Source of the DNA: Rattus norvegicus
Lineage: Eukaryota; Chordata; Mammalia; Rodentia; Muridae
Assembly: GCF_036323735.1 (NCBI RefSeq)
Contig: NC_086032.1
Span: 53,222,599-53,286,598 of the forward strand
Direction of reading: 5' to 3'
Length of the DNA: 64,000 bases
The notes under the pieces are model-generated. The model saw nothing but the letters and a program-made list of their open reading frames with translations, searched no databases and had not been told where the DNA came from. The stretch's first letter is position 1. The number at the start of each line of letters is the position of its first letter. A program made the translations under genes and the position numbers. Below, in pieces: positions 23,561 to 34,971 of the stretch.

Positions 23561-24699
23561 ATGTCCTACACAGTTGCCAACCGTCAACCTTCTGGAGGCA
23601 TTTTATTAATTGAGATTCCTCTTCTCAAATGTCTATAGCTTGTTTCAAGGAGAAAAACAAAACAAACAAAAACAAAACCAAAAAAAAAAAAAACCCAGCT
23701 AATCATGAAACATTGTCCTATGACATTGATACACAATGCATATTTGAGCACATACATTCACAATCATGTGTTCTATCCCTCCAGCAGTACCATGCACATA
23801 TACATACACATACACATACGTATACATGCATGTCCTCACATACACATAAAAAAGAATTCAATTGGTTAATGGGTCATTTCCTTAACAATTCAAAAGCATT
23901 TTGCTCTTCAAAATTTTATGCCATGTTAAGTTATAGCACATGAAAAAGAGTGTTAATAATGATAATTCAAAGACAACATCTCACAATATTTGTAAGAACA
24001 TTGCAGCTACATTTTAAGAATATTATCATTAATTTAAAAACGTATTTTTATTCTTTGTGAGTATCATACAATGTATTTAATCTCATTCACTTAAAATTTC
24101 TGAAATTTTCTCAGATCCACCTCATTTCCATACACATTCAGCAAAATGTCCTCATACTTTCTAAAACCCAATGACTAATTGATGCAATTCATGTGCTATT
24201 TGATGTGGAGATGTGGAGAAACAAGTTTGATCAATAATTGTCAATCCTGAGGCTCTCTTTCTCAGCAGCCATTAATAGGGTGCAGGAATAAACCTTTGTG
24301 GTTTACTCCATGCTCCATGCTGGAATTTAATCTGGTATAAATGTAAAAAAGTCTAGTGCATACTTTGACAATCGGTGTGAGTTCACAAATGCAAGTCTTG
24401 TTGTATGTTGACAACACTCTTTCAGTAGTTATACCTCTTTTAATTTATTTGTCAATTCATCAAAAGCTTATCATTGAGTCTTTGATGAAGAGGTTAAAAT
24501 GTATATGGTACATTTAAGGCTGAGAATTCCTGTTACTCTGTACCTTGATCAATTGTGAGCCAAAGTTAATCCCTATATACTGCAAAATAAGCTTCTCAAA
24601 TGAAGGTTGAGACATGTAAGGATATATGGGTATCACAATAAGTCCTTAAAAGTTCATGTCCAGTGAGAAGAATAATGTTTTTAGGTTTTCCACTGGATC
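23561..24699. other. Unique-looking DNA with A-rich and CA/TA patches
   Basis: An A-rich run (23650-23695) and a CATACA-type patch (23793-23835) give a spurious 104-codon Lys/Thr-His frame at 23629-23943. Nothing else is recognised. Confidence 0.45.
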
Positions 24700-24825
24700 C
24701 TTTATCATATATCCTATATGCAGCTTTTGCACTTGCTCTTCATGGCTTGCTCAGTCTGCTTTCTTTTACAAACCAGGAATGAGAACCCTGTGGTGATCAT
24801 TCACAGTGATCTGAGACTCACTGTG
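24700..24825 (-). repeat. Rodent dispersed repeat, family A, second antisense copy
   Basis: Matches 23437-23535 over roughly 95 bp (TGGCTTGCTCAGTCTGCTTTC, then ACAAACCAGGAATGAGAACC, then GATCATTCACAGTG), in the same orientation and about 1.3 kb away. The differences are consistent with two separate insertions or an old local duplication. Confidence 0.6.
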
Positions 24826-24854
24826 AGTATCATATAATATATGGGTTCTTGGCC

Positions 24855-25260
24855 CTAATAATGTGTCAGGTATGTGTCCATTTTACATTGTGAATATGCC
24901 TTTAGTCCAATTATAAAGTGTTTTGTTACTCCTATGATATTTGTGCCACTATTGCACAAATTCATGTCTAACCAGTACAGTCATTATAGCAAATTTCAGC
25001 ATACCCATGTAAATAAGGATGATGTTTACTTTTCTTCTTCAGTAGCATGGGTAACAACTATCAATACTACAAATGTAAGTATGGAAATAGAATCTAGGTC
25101 ACTACCATATTGATTTCTCTGTGTTCTGTGACTCAAATATTTGCTGTGTAAAACAATACAAACTTACTATCAAGTTTTGGGGAGTACCTAAAAAAATGAC
25201 AGTAATCTGTGATACTTAGATAGGGTAATTATGGGACCCCATTTTCCTACCACACCAAAA
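24855..25260 (-). mobile_element. Probable old L1 (Lx-type) 3' UTR, antisense
   Basis: The motif order (GTGTCAGGTATGTG, TATTTGTGCCACTATTGCAC, ATTCATGTCTAACCAGTACA, TTTTCTTCTTCAGTAGCATG, TGTGTTCTGTGACTCAAAT) parallels that at 36013-36280, so both are copies of one family. I recognise it as an old rodent L1 3' UTR, tentatively. Confidence 0.5.
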
Positions 25261-26076
25261 GAACTAAAACATTCCCGGCATAATTCTTTTTGGTAGTTTA
25301 TGAAGAATACTCATAAATATAGGGACGTGAGATGGTTCATGAGTGACTGGCTTTTATACAACAAAACACGATAGTAAAGCAGTGTAAACAGGAATAACAG
25401 AATAAAGAATATTAATGCTAAAATAGGGTAGAAGATGGGAAGGTAGGATAGAGGTCAGTAGAGGAAGAGTAAGTAACATTCAAAGGTTTTTAGAAAAACC
25501 AAAAGAAAACTGACAACTGTTGATATGTGGTTTTTTCGGTTGTTTGTTTGTTTTAGGTAGAATTACTCTATGGACATTAACGTTATAAAATACAGTTTTA
25601 TACAATGTAATCTTAGTGGTTATTATATCATGATATATATTTTTCAATTCTCTGTGTTAAAATATTTGGAAAATTGAAGGATTAATTTAGAATGCCCTAT
25701 CTTTTATGCTTAAAAATTTCACAATATACAGTTTTGTTTATTTAGTGATATTACTGTGTTTTAATAATACAAAGTTCAATTTTTTTAATACTAAGGATAA
25801 TGAAAATCCTGAAGATAAAATTTATCTGAGCATTGAGGAAGATTTTTGTAAGAAGTTTAAAACATAATTATTTTGTAATAATCTAGGAACTAACATGTAG
25901 TATGACTTTAATTTAGTAAAATAAGGTGAATAATTACTTTATTTACTATTTTTCAAAAGTTTCAACTTCTCTAGATTATATTGTGAAAAGATCTCCGAAA
26001 TTCTCTTAACCCAGAATCATTTTGCTATGCCAGTGGTAGATTGTGTAGGCCATCATGCTTCTTAATTCAGTATAAC

Positions 26077-26078
<2 letters not shown>

Positions 26079-26124
<46 letters not shown>
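26079..26124. repeat. (AT)n microsatellite
   Basis: About 23 uninterrupted AT units: self-complementary, cruciform-prone and hard to amplify or assemble. Confidence 0.97.
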
Positions 26125-26126
<2 letters not shown>

Positions 26127-28448
26127 TGTCACTGACATTTTTCAAGATTGATGATGCTTTATAAGCAGAGGGATATCATTATCAGTTCAGGTTCACCCAA
26201 AAGAAATTCACCGAACTATCTAAAATATCACACAGAAAAAAATATCACATGACTTTTTCATATCTAGAGAGTTATTGGGTATAATATAGTTTCTCTTCTT
26301 GTATGTAAAATACAGTGAATACTTCATAATGGGAAGGCTGTAAACTGTCAGTAAAGTTCTTGTATCTAAGACACATACTCACCTATCAACAGTAATAAGT
26401 TTCTACTTCGTTTTAATAAATTTTTTTATATTATTTATTCTTCCCCTACTGACCTATATCCTACCCTCCCATCTTTCACCCCACTTCAGCATTAATATTC
26501 TATATTCCATTATTCAACTTTACCCTGTTTTCTACTGTGTTCTATCTTCCTTCCGAATTGAAAGATAAACTCACTCTGTCTCTTAAAAGGTACCTAATAT
26601 TTCCCCTATATGTTTATATTCGTATATTTGTATAAAATTAATTCATAATATGAAATTCGGACATTTACATTTCAGATTAAGAAATGTAAAACTTTTAAAG
26701 TCAGATGTTAACTGTATAAATAATAACCCTAGAACTATATTATAAAAAACATGCCAAGTAAATCTGTACTTGTATATTAATATTGGGCTGTTTCTGTATT
26801 TGTAAAATAAACAATTCAGAGATACTTTTATGCATATTTGTTCGTGTTAATGGTGGTCCTTAAATTAGAATGCTGACAATTTTTAAAAATGGTTGTGGGC
26901 AACATATAAGATGTGGTTTTTCTGGCTTACTAACTAGGGAATTATCACCGGTGATTGATCCTAATTTTCCAAGCCATCTGTTACTTATTCTCTTCATGAA
27001 GTCAAGTACTTAACCACTTTGTAATAAAAGGAGCTTTATGTTGTTAAGTTCTCTATTCATTGGTGTCACAAGCTTGTTTTACTTCCCTGTAGACCCAGAA
27101 TTCAAAGGAAAATCTACTTCTAGGCAGGAGGGCAAAGAACCTCTAAACAATACTACTTGACCTAGTTTACAATAAATACTCTTCAGAGAGTCCTTACCAA
27201 GACATTTTCCAGGAAGCAGCCCAGCACCAGGTAATGAGGAAGGTAGCAATGGGTATAGTCCACAGATTTCAGGATCAAAATGTTGTTTTGTGAGGGCTAA
27301 AATTGCTCTTTACTTTTCTTAACTATTTGCTATTCAACGACTAAACACCACTGGTTTCTGGCAATTAATTCCTTCTGTTCAGCCACAAGAATTAAGTAAA
27401 GAATTAAATAGTGTCCTTTTCTCTCTCCTTTGGAAGTCTCTCAATGTCCAGGTGAGAAGCTTAGAGCTCATTAGTTTTTGGTGAACCAAAGAGAAGGGAG
27501 AACATAAAGTAAAAGGATTTTTAACAGAGACCATAGTCACACAAGATGAAGCAGAAATGGCTACAGCAAATTTTACTCTTGCTTTTAGCCTTTTATAGCT
27601 TTTAGACAAAAGATTCTCCTTATAAGAAAGAATTACCTCATAGATAAAATGTTACATAACAGTACATCAGAGGATGGCAATATTATATTTAAAGCAAAAA
27701 ATTCACTCTATATGCTCATTATAAGTTCAAAGTAATAGTTTCAGATGCCCTTGAAAATGAACACCTGTGGTTTCATCCTTATTTCTGACCTAGAATGAAT
27801 GTTTTTCTTGATGACAAATTCACCCCCAAGTCTATTTCTCTTTCTAGTGTAAGTATGAAAGCTCATTGTATTCGTTATTATGCAAACCTTAGTTACTATT
27901 CTATGAGTGGTGGGTGCATTCTACTCTTGATTCTAAACTTTATTACATCTCTCTGGCAAAACAACTAAAAACATTTCTTAATACTGTCTTAAAATTATTT
28001 GAATCAAATTGGGAATTCTATCAAGTCATTAATTTATTTAAGCAGCAACACTTCATGAAAGTTCATTATCATGTTGATCTTCAGGGAATTTTCTAATGGG
28101 ATGGGCTGCTGCCCAGAAATCATTAGTCTATGTAATAATGAGAGGAAAGGCTTATCAGCATCAAAAAATAATTGTGGGATGCTTCATTTTCTATGGACCC
28201 TGCAGTTTTAGAGCTCACCCACTGCAGGTCTTGCAAAATAATGGGCCATATCTAGAAAACTCACTTTAGCCTTTCCTAGATGGCTTTTTATAGTTGCATT
28301 GTGTAACTGATCACTCTGCTTAAGTAGAGACAGAGACAAAAAAGAGAACTTTTAAGTCCATTGTTTCTTTTTCTTAGGAAATCTAGATTTTTGTATGGAG
28401 ATGATGTTTAATAGTATTTAAAATAGGTGATAAATTATATCTGGGCAT

Positions 28449-28500
28449 AATATATATATATGTGTGTGTGTTTGTGTGTGTGTGTGTATGAGTGGTGTGT
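28449..28500. repeat. Short (TA)n(TG)n tract
   Basis: TATATATATA followed by interrupted TG repeats and a GAGAGAGAG patch just after, seen directly. Confidence 0.9.
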
Positions 28501-29898
28501 GTAGCGAGAGAGAGTACGTGGAAATTTAAAAAGAACAAAAGTGTTTAAATTCATTCTAGGACAAAATAATTTTTGTGAAATTATTGTTATACAAAATAGC
28601 CCCAAGTGGTTTTTCAAGGAAAACTTTATTTAGTCATTGCTATGTAAATTATTGAAAAAATAGATTTACAAAGGAAGTAGAATGATGATTTCCAGTTCCA
28701 GTTCTGGTTATTTGCAAAGGATTACTTAAAATTTTTGTACAATTACTTCAAATGTATTATATAGAAGGAGAAAATTAATTGATAATCAGTATGTACTACG
28801 GTAAATGAAAACATGGGAAATCTATGTCTGAATATTGTTTTCATTACTGGTTAAGTTTATCTTTAACCAGCAGAAAGTTTATAAGAAGACTTAGTCTTCA
28901 TGATTAACAGTGCCCTTTATAAGTACTAAAGGGAGACTTCCTTTGAGATGGAATTTTCCTTTTAATCATGCCATAGTACTATGGATTGGTGCTACTTGAA
29001 TGTCTAAGTAATGTGTGGCTACAATGCATTATTTTTATAGAGAGATCTCGATGAATATTCTGATAAGTTGAATTTAGTCATGATTACTGACTTGTTTAAC
29101 CTTGAGAATTCATGGATAGCCAAAAAAAACCTTTATTTCTTTAAATTCATTCATTCACTGCATTGTTATAAACTAAATTGCAAATTATTATTTAATAACA
29201 AGGTGTTAAAAAGAAACATGTTACTCAATCCTGCACTAAATTTATTTTAAGTGAAATTCACTTATTAAATCATAAACACACAATCCTAAAGAAAACCATT
29301 GATATGTTATTTAAGTTCATCATCACCTATGATCAAATTCCTAAAGTTTAAAGACTATTCAAATAGAAATAAGAATGGTTTAGTGCCATTTTGGGAATAT
29401 ATGGACATCACATATATCATAATTGTCTGGTGCTAAAAATAAAATTATGTATTCACATGGACTTTGTTTTTGTATTAAAACTCATAATCAGAAAATCCAT
29501 CTTACTAATATATGGTTTTTCTTGACTTAAATTCTCAGTAGATTCCCAAAATCTGCATGACATATTTGTGCCATGTATCATTTCCTTAAAAGGAATACTA
29601 TTTCCTTAACAGGAATATAATAATACAGTTAAGGGTATAGTCATTTTCATAGATCTAACTTCAACAGATCATGCTTAAAACATGATATCCTGTAACTATT
29701 CCACTATATTTTTATGGCAAAACAGAACATGATAACAGCTGTGTAACTAAATTTCTTATTATGTTTGAAACCATATAATGCTTAATTATCATAATATAGA
29801 TTTTATTGTTATCTTTCGTTGGCCCTTTGAAAGTTTCATATAAAATGTGCTTAAATTATATTCATCTCCTTTTCCAAATTCTTTCCATATTCATCTAC

Positions 29899-30278
29899 TG
29901 TAGAGGGCCGCAATAACATTCGCCACCACAAGATGGTGCTGGCTTCCACTGAGCCCCATGTGGAAGGCTGGGATAGCTTTCGCCATTACAAGATGGCGCT
30001 GGCCTCCGCTGCGCCAGCCGACTTCCTTTCAGGAAGTTAACTTTGTGCACATGTGCAAGAGTGCGTTCGTGCCAGGTCTTTGCCCACTCCTGGGCGTGCC
30101 TAATGAGATCATGGGTAAGCGATCAATCAGGTGTGGATGCGCCACGCTAGGGTGTATATAAGCCGCGCCATGCCAGTGCCCCTGCCCTCTCTTTAAGAAA
30201 TAATAAACATTTTGGCTACAGAAGGATTCGTGTGTCCGCACGTGCATTTCCTGCTGGCGGGACGTTGGCCACGCGACA
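29899..30278 (+). repeat. Provirus 1 5' LTR (380 bp)
   Basis: Begins TGTAGAGGGCCGC and ends GCGACA (TG...CA). The U3 contains two copies of a CGCCA-x-xACAAGATGG-xGCTGGC module (near 29920-29945 and 29970-29995), a CAATCAGG box, TATATAAG at 30155-30162 and an AATAAA signal at 30202-30207. GC content and CpG density are well above the surrounding DNA. It should have driven transcription rightward; present activity cannot be judged. Confidence 0.95.
30155..30162 (+). promoter_or_regulatory. TATA box of provirus 1 5' LTR
   Basis: TATATAAG, 256 bases into the LTR, about 47 bp upstream of the AATAAA signal (30202-30207). The same motif is kept at the equivalent place in the 3' LTR (35228-35235). 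That short spacing implies a very short R region, as is usual for IAP-type LTRs. Confidence 0.8.
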
Positions 30279-30280
30279 TC

Positions 30281-30298
30281 TGGTGCCGAAACCTGGTA
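30281..30298 (+). promoter_or_regulatory. Primer-binding site, tRNA-Phe type (provirus 1)
   Basis: TGGTGCCGAAACCTGGTA begins 2 bases after the LTR. It matches the expected complement of the tRNA-Phe 3' end at 16 of 18 positions. tRNA-Phe priming is the hallmark of IAP-type elements and argues against Lys- or Pro-primed families. Confidence 0.88.
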
Positions 30299-30391
30299 AC
30301 AAACGCCACGCCATCGCCAGGCGCCGAGAGGGAGTCCTCCGTCCACGGAGGGAATCCAGAACTGTGGTGATTAAGGTAGGCTCTGAGAGAC

Positions 30392-30604
30392 ATGCTTAGT
30401 CTTGATCTGTTCCACTTCACTCCCCCGCTAGATGCGGCAGAAGTTTTTGTTATTGTTCTAGCAGCCTTCATGCTTTCTCTATTGGTTTTTGAATTTTTGG
30501 CTGCTGCCAGACAGCGTCAGAGGTCGTATGGGAGCTGCCCAGCTGTAATAGCAGGGCAGAGAGTGCTAGGAGAGGTACGAGATGGCATGTCAGAAACAGA
30601 GTGA
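30392..30604 (+). pseudogene. Provirus 1 leader frame with a hydrophobic segment
   Basis: A 70-codon open frame between the primer-binding site and the gag position. Residues about 17-38 form a strongly hydrophobic stretch (EVFVIVLAAFMLSLLVFEFL) followed by a basic AARQRQR patch, as in a single-pass membrane or signal segment. A related hydrophobic frame sits at the same place in provirus 2 (54842-54919). The downstream half overlaps, in another frame, the gag start relic at 30528. Mouse IAP Gag is known to use a hydrophobic N-terminus for ER targeting; whether this frame is related is inference. Confidence 0.45.
30528..30548 (+). pseudogene. Gag start relic (provirus 1)
   Basis: ATGGGAGCTGCCCAG gives a Met-Gly-Ala-Ala-Gln start resembling the Met-Gly-Ser-Ser-Gln start of provirus 2 gag (55173), but a TAA follows after six codons (30546-30548). 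The matrix domain that should follow is missing. Confidence 0.45.
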
Positions 30605-30715
30605 AATAAAAATTAAAGAGCTCAAGGAGAAAAGAAAAATATAAGCAGACAGTCCCTTCCAAAGACTTCAGATCTGCGGAAGCGAGAGATTGGGGAAAAA
30701 AACGCCCCAGGAGAG

Positions 30716-30988
30716 ATGAAACAGAGAAAGGAGAAAGAAGTCTTGAAAAGGAGAAGTCTTTATCCGGTAAAGGAATTAAAGGCTTCAGAGCTTGATAGCT
30801 CAGAGACAGACGAGCTTGGCTCCTCTGAGGAAGAGGATTTAGAAGATGAGGCAGCTTGCTGTGAAGAAGAGCTTCACAGAGTCATACTGATCAGATTTGA
30901 TAGAGGTAGACTGCCTGAAAATTTATTCAGGAGAATCAAACAAAAGGACATCTCAACACCCATGCACAGCGTGATAGAGTTAATGTAA
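30716..30988 (+). pseudogene. Gag linker fragment (provirus 1)
   Basis: A 90-codon frame with a basic start, the block SLYPVKELKASELDSSE and a very acidic SSEEEDLEDEA stretch. The SLYPVKEL...LDSSE block also occurs in provirus 2 gag (about 55650-55700), identifying it as the acidic region after the matrix domain of this gag family. The remainder (to 30988) is unassigned, and capsid and nucleocapsid are absent. No catalytic function is expected. Confidence 0.7.
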
Positions 30989-31084
30989 TTGGGTTATGAG
31001 TGGAAATATTCAGGACTGTGTTTCACTTCCATACCGTTTGTGAGTGTCAGTTTTGCTGCTCAGATATCCTGTAATATATCTCAG

Positions 31085-31175
31085 TATCTTACAGGAATTT
31101 GGTTTCAACACGTTGATGGACTAGTCCAGGAATTGAGACAATCCATCGTCCTTATCAACTCCACTCCAGTGGATA
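31085..31175 (+). pseudogene. Possible env transmembrane-ectodomain scrap (provirus 1)
   Basis: In the frame 30989-31222 the segment GLVQELRQSIVLINST aligns with TLRELRATIIQVNST in provirus 2 env (57633 frame): matching ELR, a conserved Ile and an identical Asn-Ser-Thr glycosylation site. If real, an env piece lies directly after gag and well upstream of the main env relic at 34387, a scrambled order. The match is short (about 18 residues), so it is tentative. Confidence 0.35.
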
Positions 31176-31239
31176 GTCACCATGGAAGTGGTGGGAAAGG
31201 GAAAATCCTACCTCTCTGCTGACACCATCTGGTTTTTTC

Positions 31240-33560
31240 CCTCTTTGTCTAGTGTCTGTCCTTGGTGCACCAAGCTTTCCCTGTATGTCAGTTTATGTCT
31301 GTGGTTTTTGTTTCTTGTTGCTTAAATGTTTTATGTTTCATGTTCAAAGGAAAAAATGGTAAAAACTTTATCTGCCAATCGTTCACATCTTGATTTGGTT
31401 TTAACTCATTTCAAAAAGGAACAAATGAATAAAAAACAGTTTCAATCGGCCTTTAGAACCCTGCACCTGTAGCTAGGAACATAGGTCAGCTGGAGAAGCT
31501 GCCCGGGGATGAACGTCTACATGAGCTGATCTTAAAGGCGCCAACAACTCCTCAGCTTCTTTGGTACAAGAGCTGATAGCTGTTTCTCTTAGAAAAATCC
31601 TTGACTTATTATTTGACCCGACAGGTCACAAGGTGCTTCTCTTAAAATCACAGCTAAAAAGATAAAAATGGTGCTTGGTCTAAATATTAAAGATATGTGT
31701 AGCCACTTCAATTTTGTTTCTCATTGGTTTTAAATGTATAAATATGCTCTACTTGCCTTGGTTATGGACTATTGGCTTTTAAGTTATTGGATATGGTTAA
31801 AAAGGTATAATATTGGCAACAGAAAGTTGACATAAACCTGATAATTTGGATAGGGTCATTCTAGACAACATGTGGTATGAGCCAACCTAGGGAAACAGGT
31901 CTAAATTGAGGTAATATTTTTATGGAATTCTTATTCTAGAAACCAGGCTTCTAAAAGAATTTAGGACAATGTCTCTTTGTTGAGGTACTGGAGACTACAC
32001 CATCATGCGTTCATATGTAGGAATTGGCAGTCAAACTTAGTAGCATGAAGGACAGACTCGGTGTCTTGGAGACTAGACTTTGGAGACTAGATTGTTGTAG
32101 GTTGAGTTTTACTTTCCAAAGTTGTGGTTTGCCCTGAAGCTATCTGTATTTTGATGCTAATTCCACTGCCCCAAGAACAGCTGCCTCATCACATACTCAG
32201 AACTCAGCTGACTTTCCAAAGTTGTGGTTGTGCTCTGGTGTTACAAGGAGAACTTAAAGATTGTGATTAAGGATTGCCAGTGTTACATTGACTAACTCAA
32301 ACTTATTTATAATTAAGAAAAAATCAAACAGGTAGAGATTGTTACAGGATTTACAAAGGATTGATGAGGTTTTGGAACTTGTGAGAGCACTACAGCCAGT
32401 TTGTTTACTCCAACTGCCATTTCAAGATAGATTTAGAGGATTGATTTTGAGTTTTCATTTCGTGAGCTTGCTTATAATTTTAGAGAGTCCATAAAGTGAT
32501 ATCATTAGGAATGGCTAACAGCCTTGTATTATGTAATTTTGTTGCTTCTTCAATGTAAAAAGTTAGAACTTTAAATCTTTCAGTGTATATGGAAATTTTT
32601 ACTACACTCTTCTGCTCTCAAAATGAGCTTTAATATTTGGGGAGTAGCTGTTACACTACTCCAGAAAAGAATATTTAAAACTAATTTTAAGCTTCTAAGG
32701 ATATGTTAATTGACTAAGTACCTCACCTTACCAGAAGACTTAGGTCTTTGTTATCCTCATTAGAGATAAATCTTCAGTTGTGTTAATAAAAAATTGTAGG
32801 CTAGAGTCATGAAAGTATTTAAAAAAAAAAACCGATGAAACTTACCTTATTCCAAACAAAAGTTAAATTGGTTATTACTTAATGCTTTATTAGAGACAGG
32901 TTTTCTACTTAAAATCAATGAGTGATTTCAGTGTAAATTGTCTGACAACTCACTGTCCTTTCAGTGCTCTGGCTCAGACAACTAAACAAAACCATAGACC
33001 CAGCTCTTTAAAATAGAGTTTTTTAATGGAGTTGATATAAAAAGAAAAAGACTCCATTTGCTTACTTTCAATTCCCAGCCTCGCCCTGCCGGCTCAGGGA
33101 TTTCTAGTAAGACTGAAATTAGACAATATTTACAGGATTTGGTATTTCTAATTAATGCTTATGTTTAGGTAAATAAAGTTTGTGAGGTGCTAGAGAAATG
33201 GCTTAGTGATTAAGAACACTAAATACTGTTACTTTATAGGACATTAAGAACTCAAGCTAGATTGCCTAGACTCCTTAACAAGGGAGGACAATGATACCAG
33301 AGAGATTATAGGCCTTACATAAGAACAATTAGTCAAAAAATCTCATTCTTTATATATCCAAAACAATAATGCTAGAGACAATAATTTGGTATACAAGTCA
33401 ATTTATAAATACAAGTGCTCAGTGTCCTCAATTTAATCCTCGAGGACTTACCTTAATAAATAATATCTTTACTATATCTTAATAAATAAAAAGGGGGAGT
33501 TATCCCTATATGCTAAATAATGCTCCTTTTATTTCAATTTTAAAATTTGGATGCCAAAGT
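31240..33560 (+). other. Unrecognised interior of provirus 1
   Basis: About 2.3 kb inside the provirus with no protease, reverse transcriptase, RNase H or integrase motif in any frame. It is AT-richer than the LTRs. It includes a 38-codon frame at 31356-31472, two related blocks with CTTTCCAAAGTTGTGGTT (about 32114 and 32213), and a B2-like patch near 33190. It could be a very decayed pol region, a captured non-retroviral segment, or non-coding filler as in other non-autonomous LTR families. Confidence 0.55.
33190..33265 (+). mobile_element. B2-like SINE scrap within provirus 1
   Basis: GTGCTAGAGAAATGGCTTAG, then TGATTAAGAACACT, resembles the tRNA-derived head of a B2 SINE (the usual gagatggctcagtggttaagagcac layout). 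The rest is degraded and no tail or target duplication is visible. Confidence 0.4.
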
Positions 33561-33802
33561 TTATAGCACCCTACAACTAGGCATACTTCTGCCTATGTGA
33601 AATAGAGAGATCCACATATTGACATGATCCTGTTCAGGTATTTTATATGGGGAAGAGGAAATGTTTGTGTTTTTTCTACAGGATGCTACAAGAGTTTGCC
33701 AGCTGCTAGAGGTAGTTGCTGAGACTTGCTGATCCTGGTAGCATGAAGATTCAGCTCTTGTGATTCGGGTCCCTAGAGTCATTCCTCTGCCCTGAGAGGA
33801 AG

Positions 33803-34135
33803 ATGGAAGATTCCCCATCATCTTTTGTCATCACGGAGATTTTGGCATTGCTACAGTCAGTGTTAACGCGGCATGTGTCCCGTCCCACTGTGGACTGCTC
33901 TCTGACCCTCTGTGCACTGCTGCTTCCTGGAGAAGACTGGCCTCCAGCCGTTGCTGCCCCCCTCATTCCCCTGGTGACTCTTGCTGCCTTAACTGGTGTT
34001 GTCATCTTTCAGTCTATAGCTTCACAGGAATGCCACCTGCGTAAAATTGCTGTGGACTGGGGAACTCTGTCCTGGTTATACAGATCTCAGACATGGTTCC
34101 ATTGCCTGCTGGTTGTTCCAGAAAAGAATGGCTGA
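33803..34135 (+). pseudogene. 110-codon frame in the env region of provirus 1
   Basis: The longest frame of provirus 1 (33803-34135). It starts at an ATG, has a hydrophobic stretch around residues 50-72 (PLIPLVTLAALTGVVIFQS) and six Cys residues in all. A pyrimidine tract with CAG (33664-33681, TTTTTTCTACAG) just upstream resembles a splice acceptor, which would suit an env or accessory exon. I see no similarity to provirus 2 and do not recognise the protein. It might be a remnant of env surface protein or chance. Confidence 0.35.
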
Positions 34136-34386
34136 CCCTGAACTGTCCTGGGAAAGACCTTGTTACTTTCGCTGCTATTGTAGCAGCCATTTACTGCTAT
34201 AGCCATTGTGTCTACAGTGTCTGGAGTTACCCTCCCCCAATCTATTGTTAGGCAAGCACAGTGGGTGAACTTTCTGGAGTAGTTGCTAACAATTGGGAAT
34301 TCTAAATTTTATTATAGGAGCGGCTTGACTACAGCCCTTGGTGGTAACAGCTGAAGAGAACCAGATGAGGTGTCCACTACTTATCG

Positions 34387-34512
34387 GGAGTGGCTCTGTT
34401 TGGTGCAGCCCTATGCTGTGGATTAGTGTTCATGCTATGGTTGGTTTGCAAACTCAGATCTCAACAGAAACGTGACAAGGTCATTGTCACTCAAGTACTT
34501 GTGGCCATTTGA
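34387..34512 (+). pseudogene. Env membrane anchor and cytoplasmic tail relic (provirus 1)
   Basis: A 41-codon open stretch ending in TGA aligns without gaps to provirus 2 env (within 57633-57962), with 26 of 41 residues identical. It starts GVALFGAALCCGLVFMLWLV (transmembrane helix with a CC pair), followed by CKLRSQQKRDKV (basic tail start). It stops earlier than provirus 2. Just upstream, near 34160-34235, an alanine-rich scrap may be the fusion-peptide region. Membrane fusion protein function is lost. Confidence 0.8.
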
Positions 34513-34961
34513 ACAAGCCCCCCCCCCGAAATTTGGTTATCTATCCTCAATAATTAGTCGATATTTGAGTTCTCTGCTCTTGCAACCCCATGGATCTGTG
34601 GATCCATTACACTGGGATGAGAGAGACTCAATGTTCCTTTGACCAGCCCTTCCACATCGATGAGGTTTCCTCATTGCACGCGATAGGGTGATCATGATTT
34701 CCCCACTAACTCATTTTCTGGCTGGCCTCTTTTTAGAGTTTGCCCTAGGTCATTTAACAGTTACTGTCACACAGCACTGCGGTATCCAGAGACGGTCAAC
34801 TTTCCTCATGCACAGTACACGGGGCCCGGTGGTGATAGGGTTACCCTTCGATAAGGCTGTGACATAGAGGAACGACCTAAGACAAGAGTCACAGCAGATG
34901 GACGTAACTACAGGGACCTAGACCAACCTAGACAATAATTTATTATTATTAATAAAACAAT

Positions 34962-34971
34962 AAGGGGGAGA
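34962..34971 (+). promoter_or_regulatory. Polypurine tract (provirus 1)
   Basis: AAGGGGGAGA directly abuts the 3' LTR TG, the usual plus-strand DNA primer. The same GGGGGAGA core is used in provirus 2 (58301-58308). Confidence 0.9.

Larger units (their letters stand above)
25261..29892. other. Long AT-rich unique stretch
   Basis: About 4.6 kb with no gene, RNA gene or clear interspersed repeat that I can support. It contains the AT array at 26079-26124 and a TA/TG patch at 28449-28500. Frames at 27379-27609, 27914-28096 and 29068-29250 have no family features. It may be an intron or a gene desert. Confidence 0.5.

Noticed and set aside
30029..30471. Minus-strand frames across provirus 1 5' LTR (and the similar one at 35102-35371)
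   Set aside because: They recur simply because the LTR is duplicated; no independent coding evidence.
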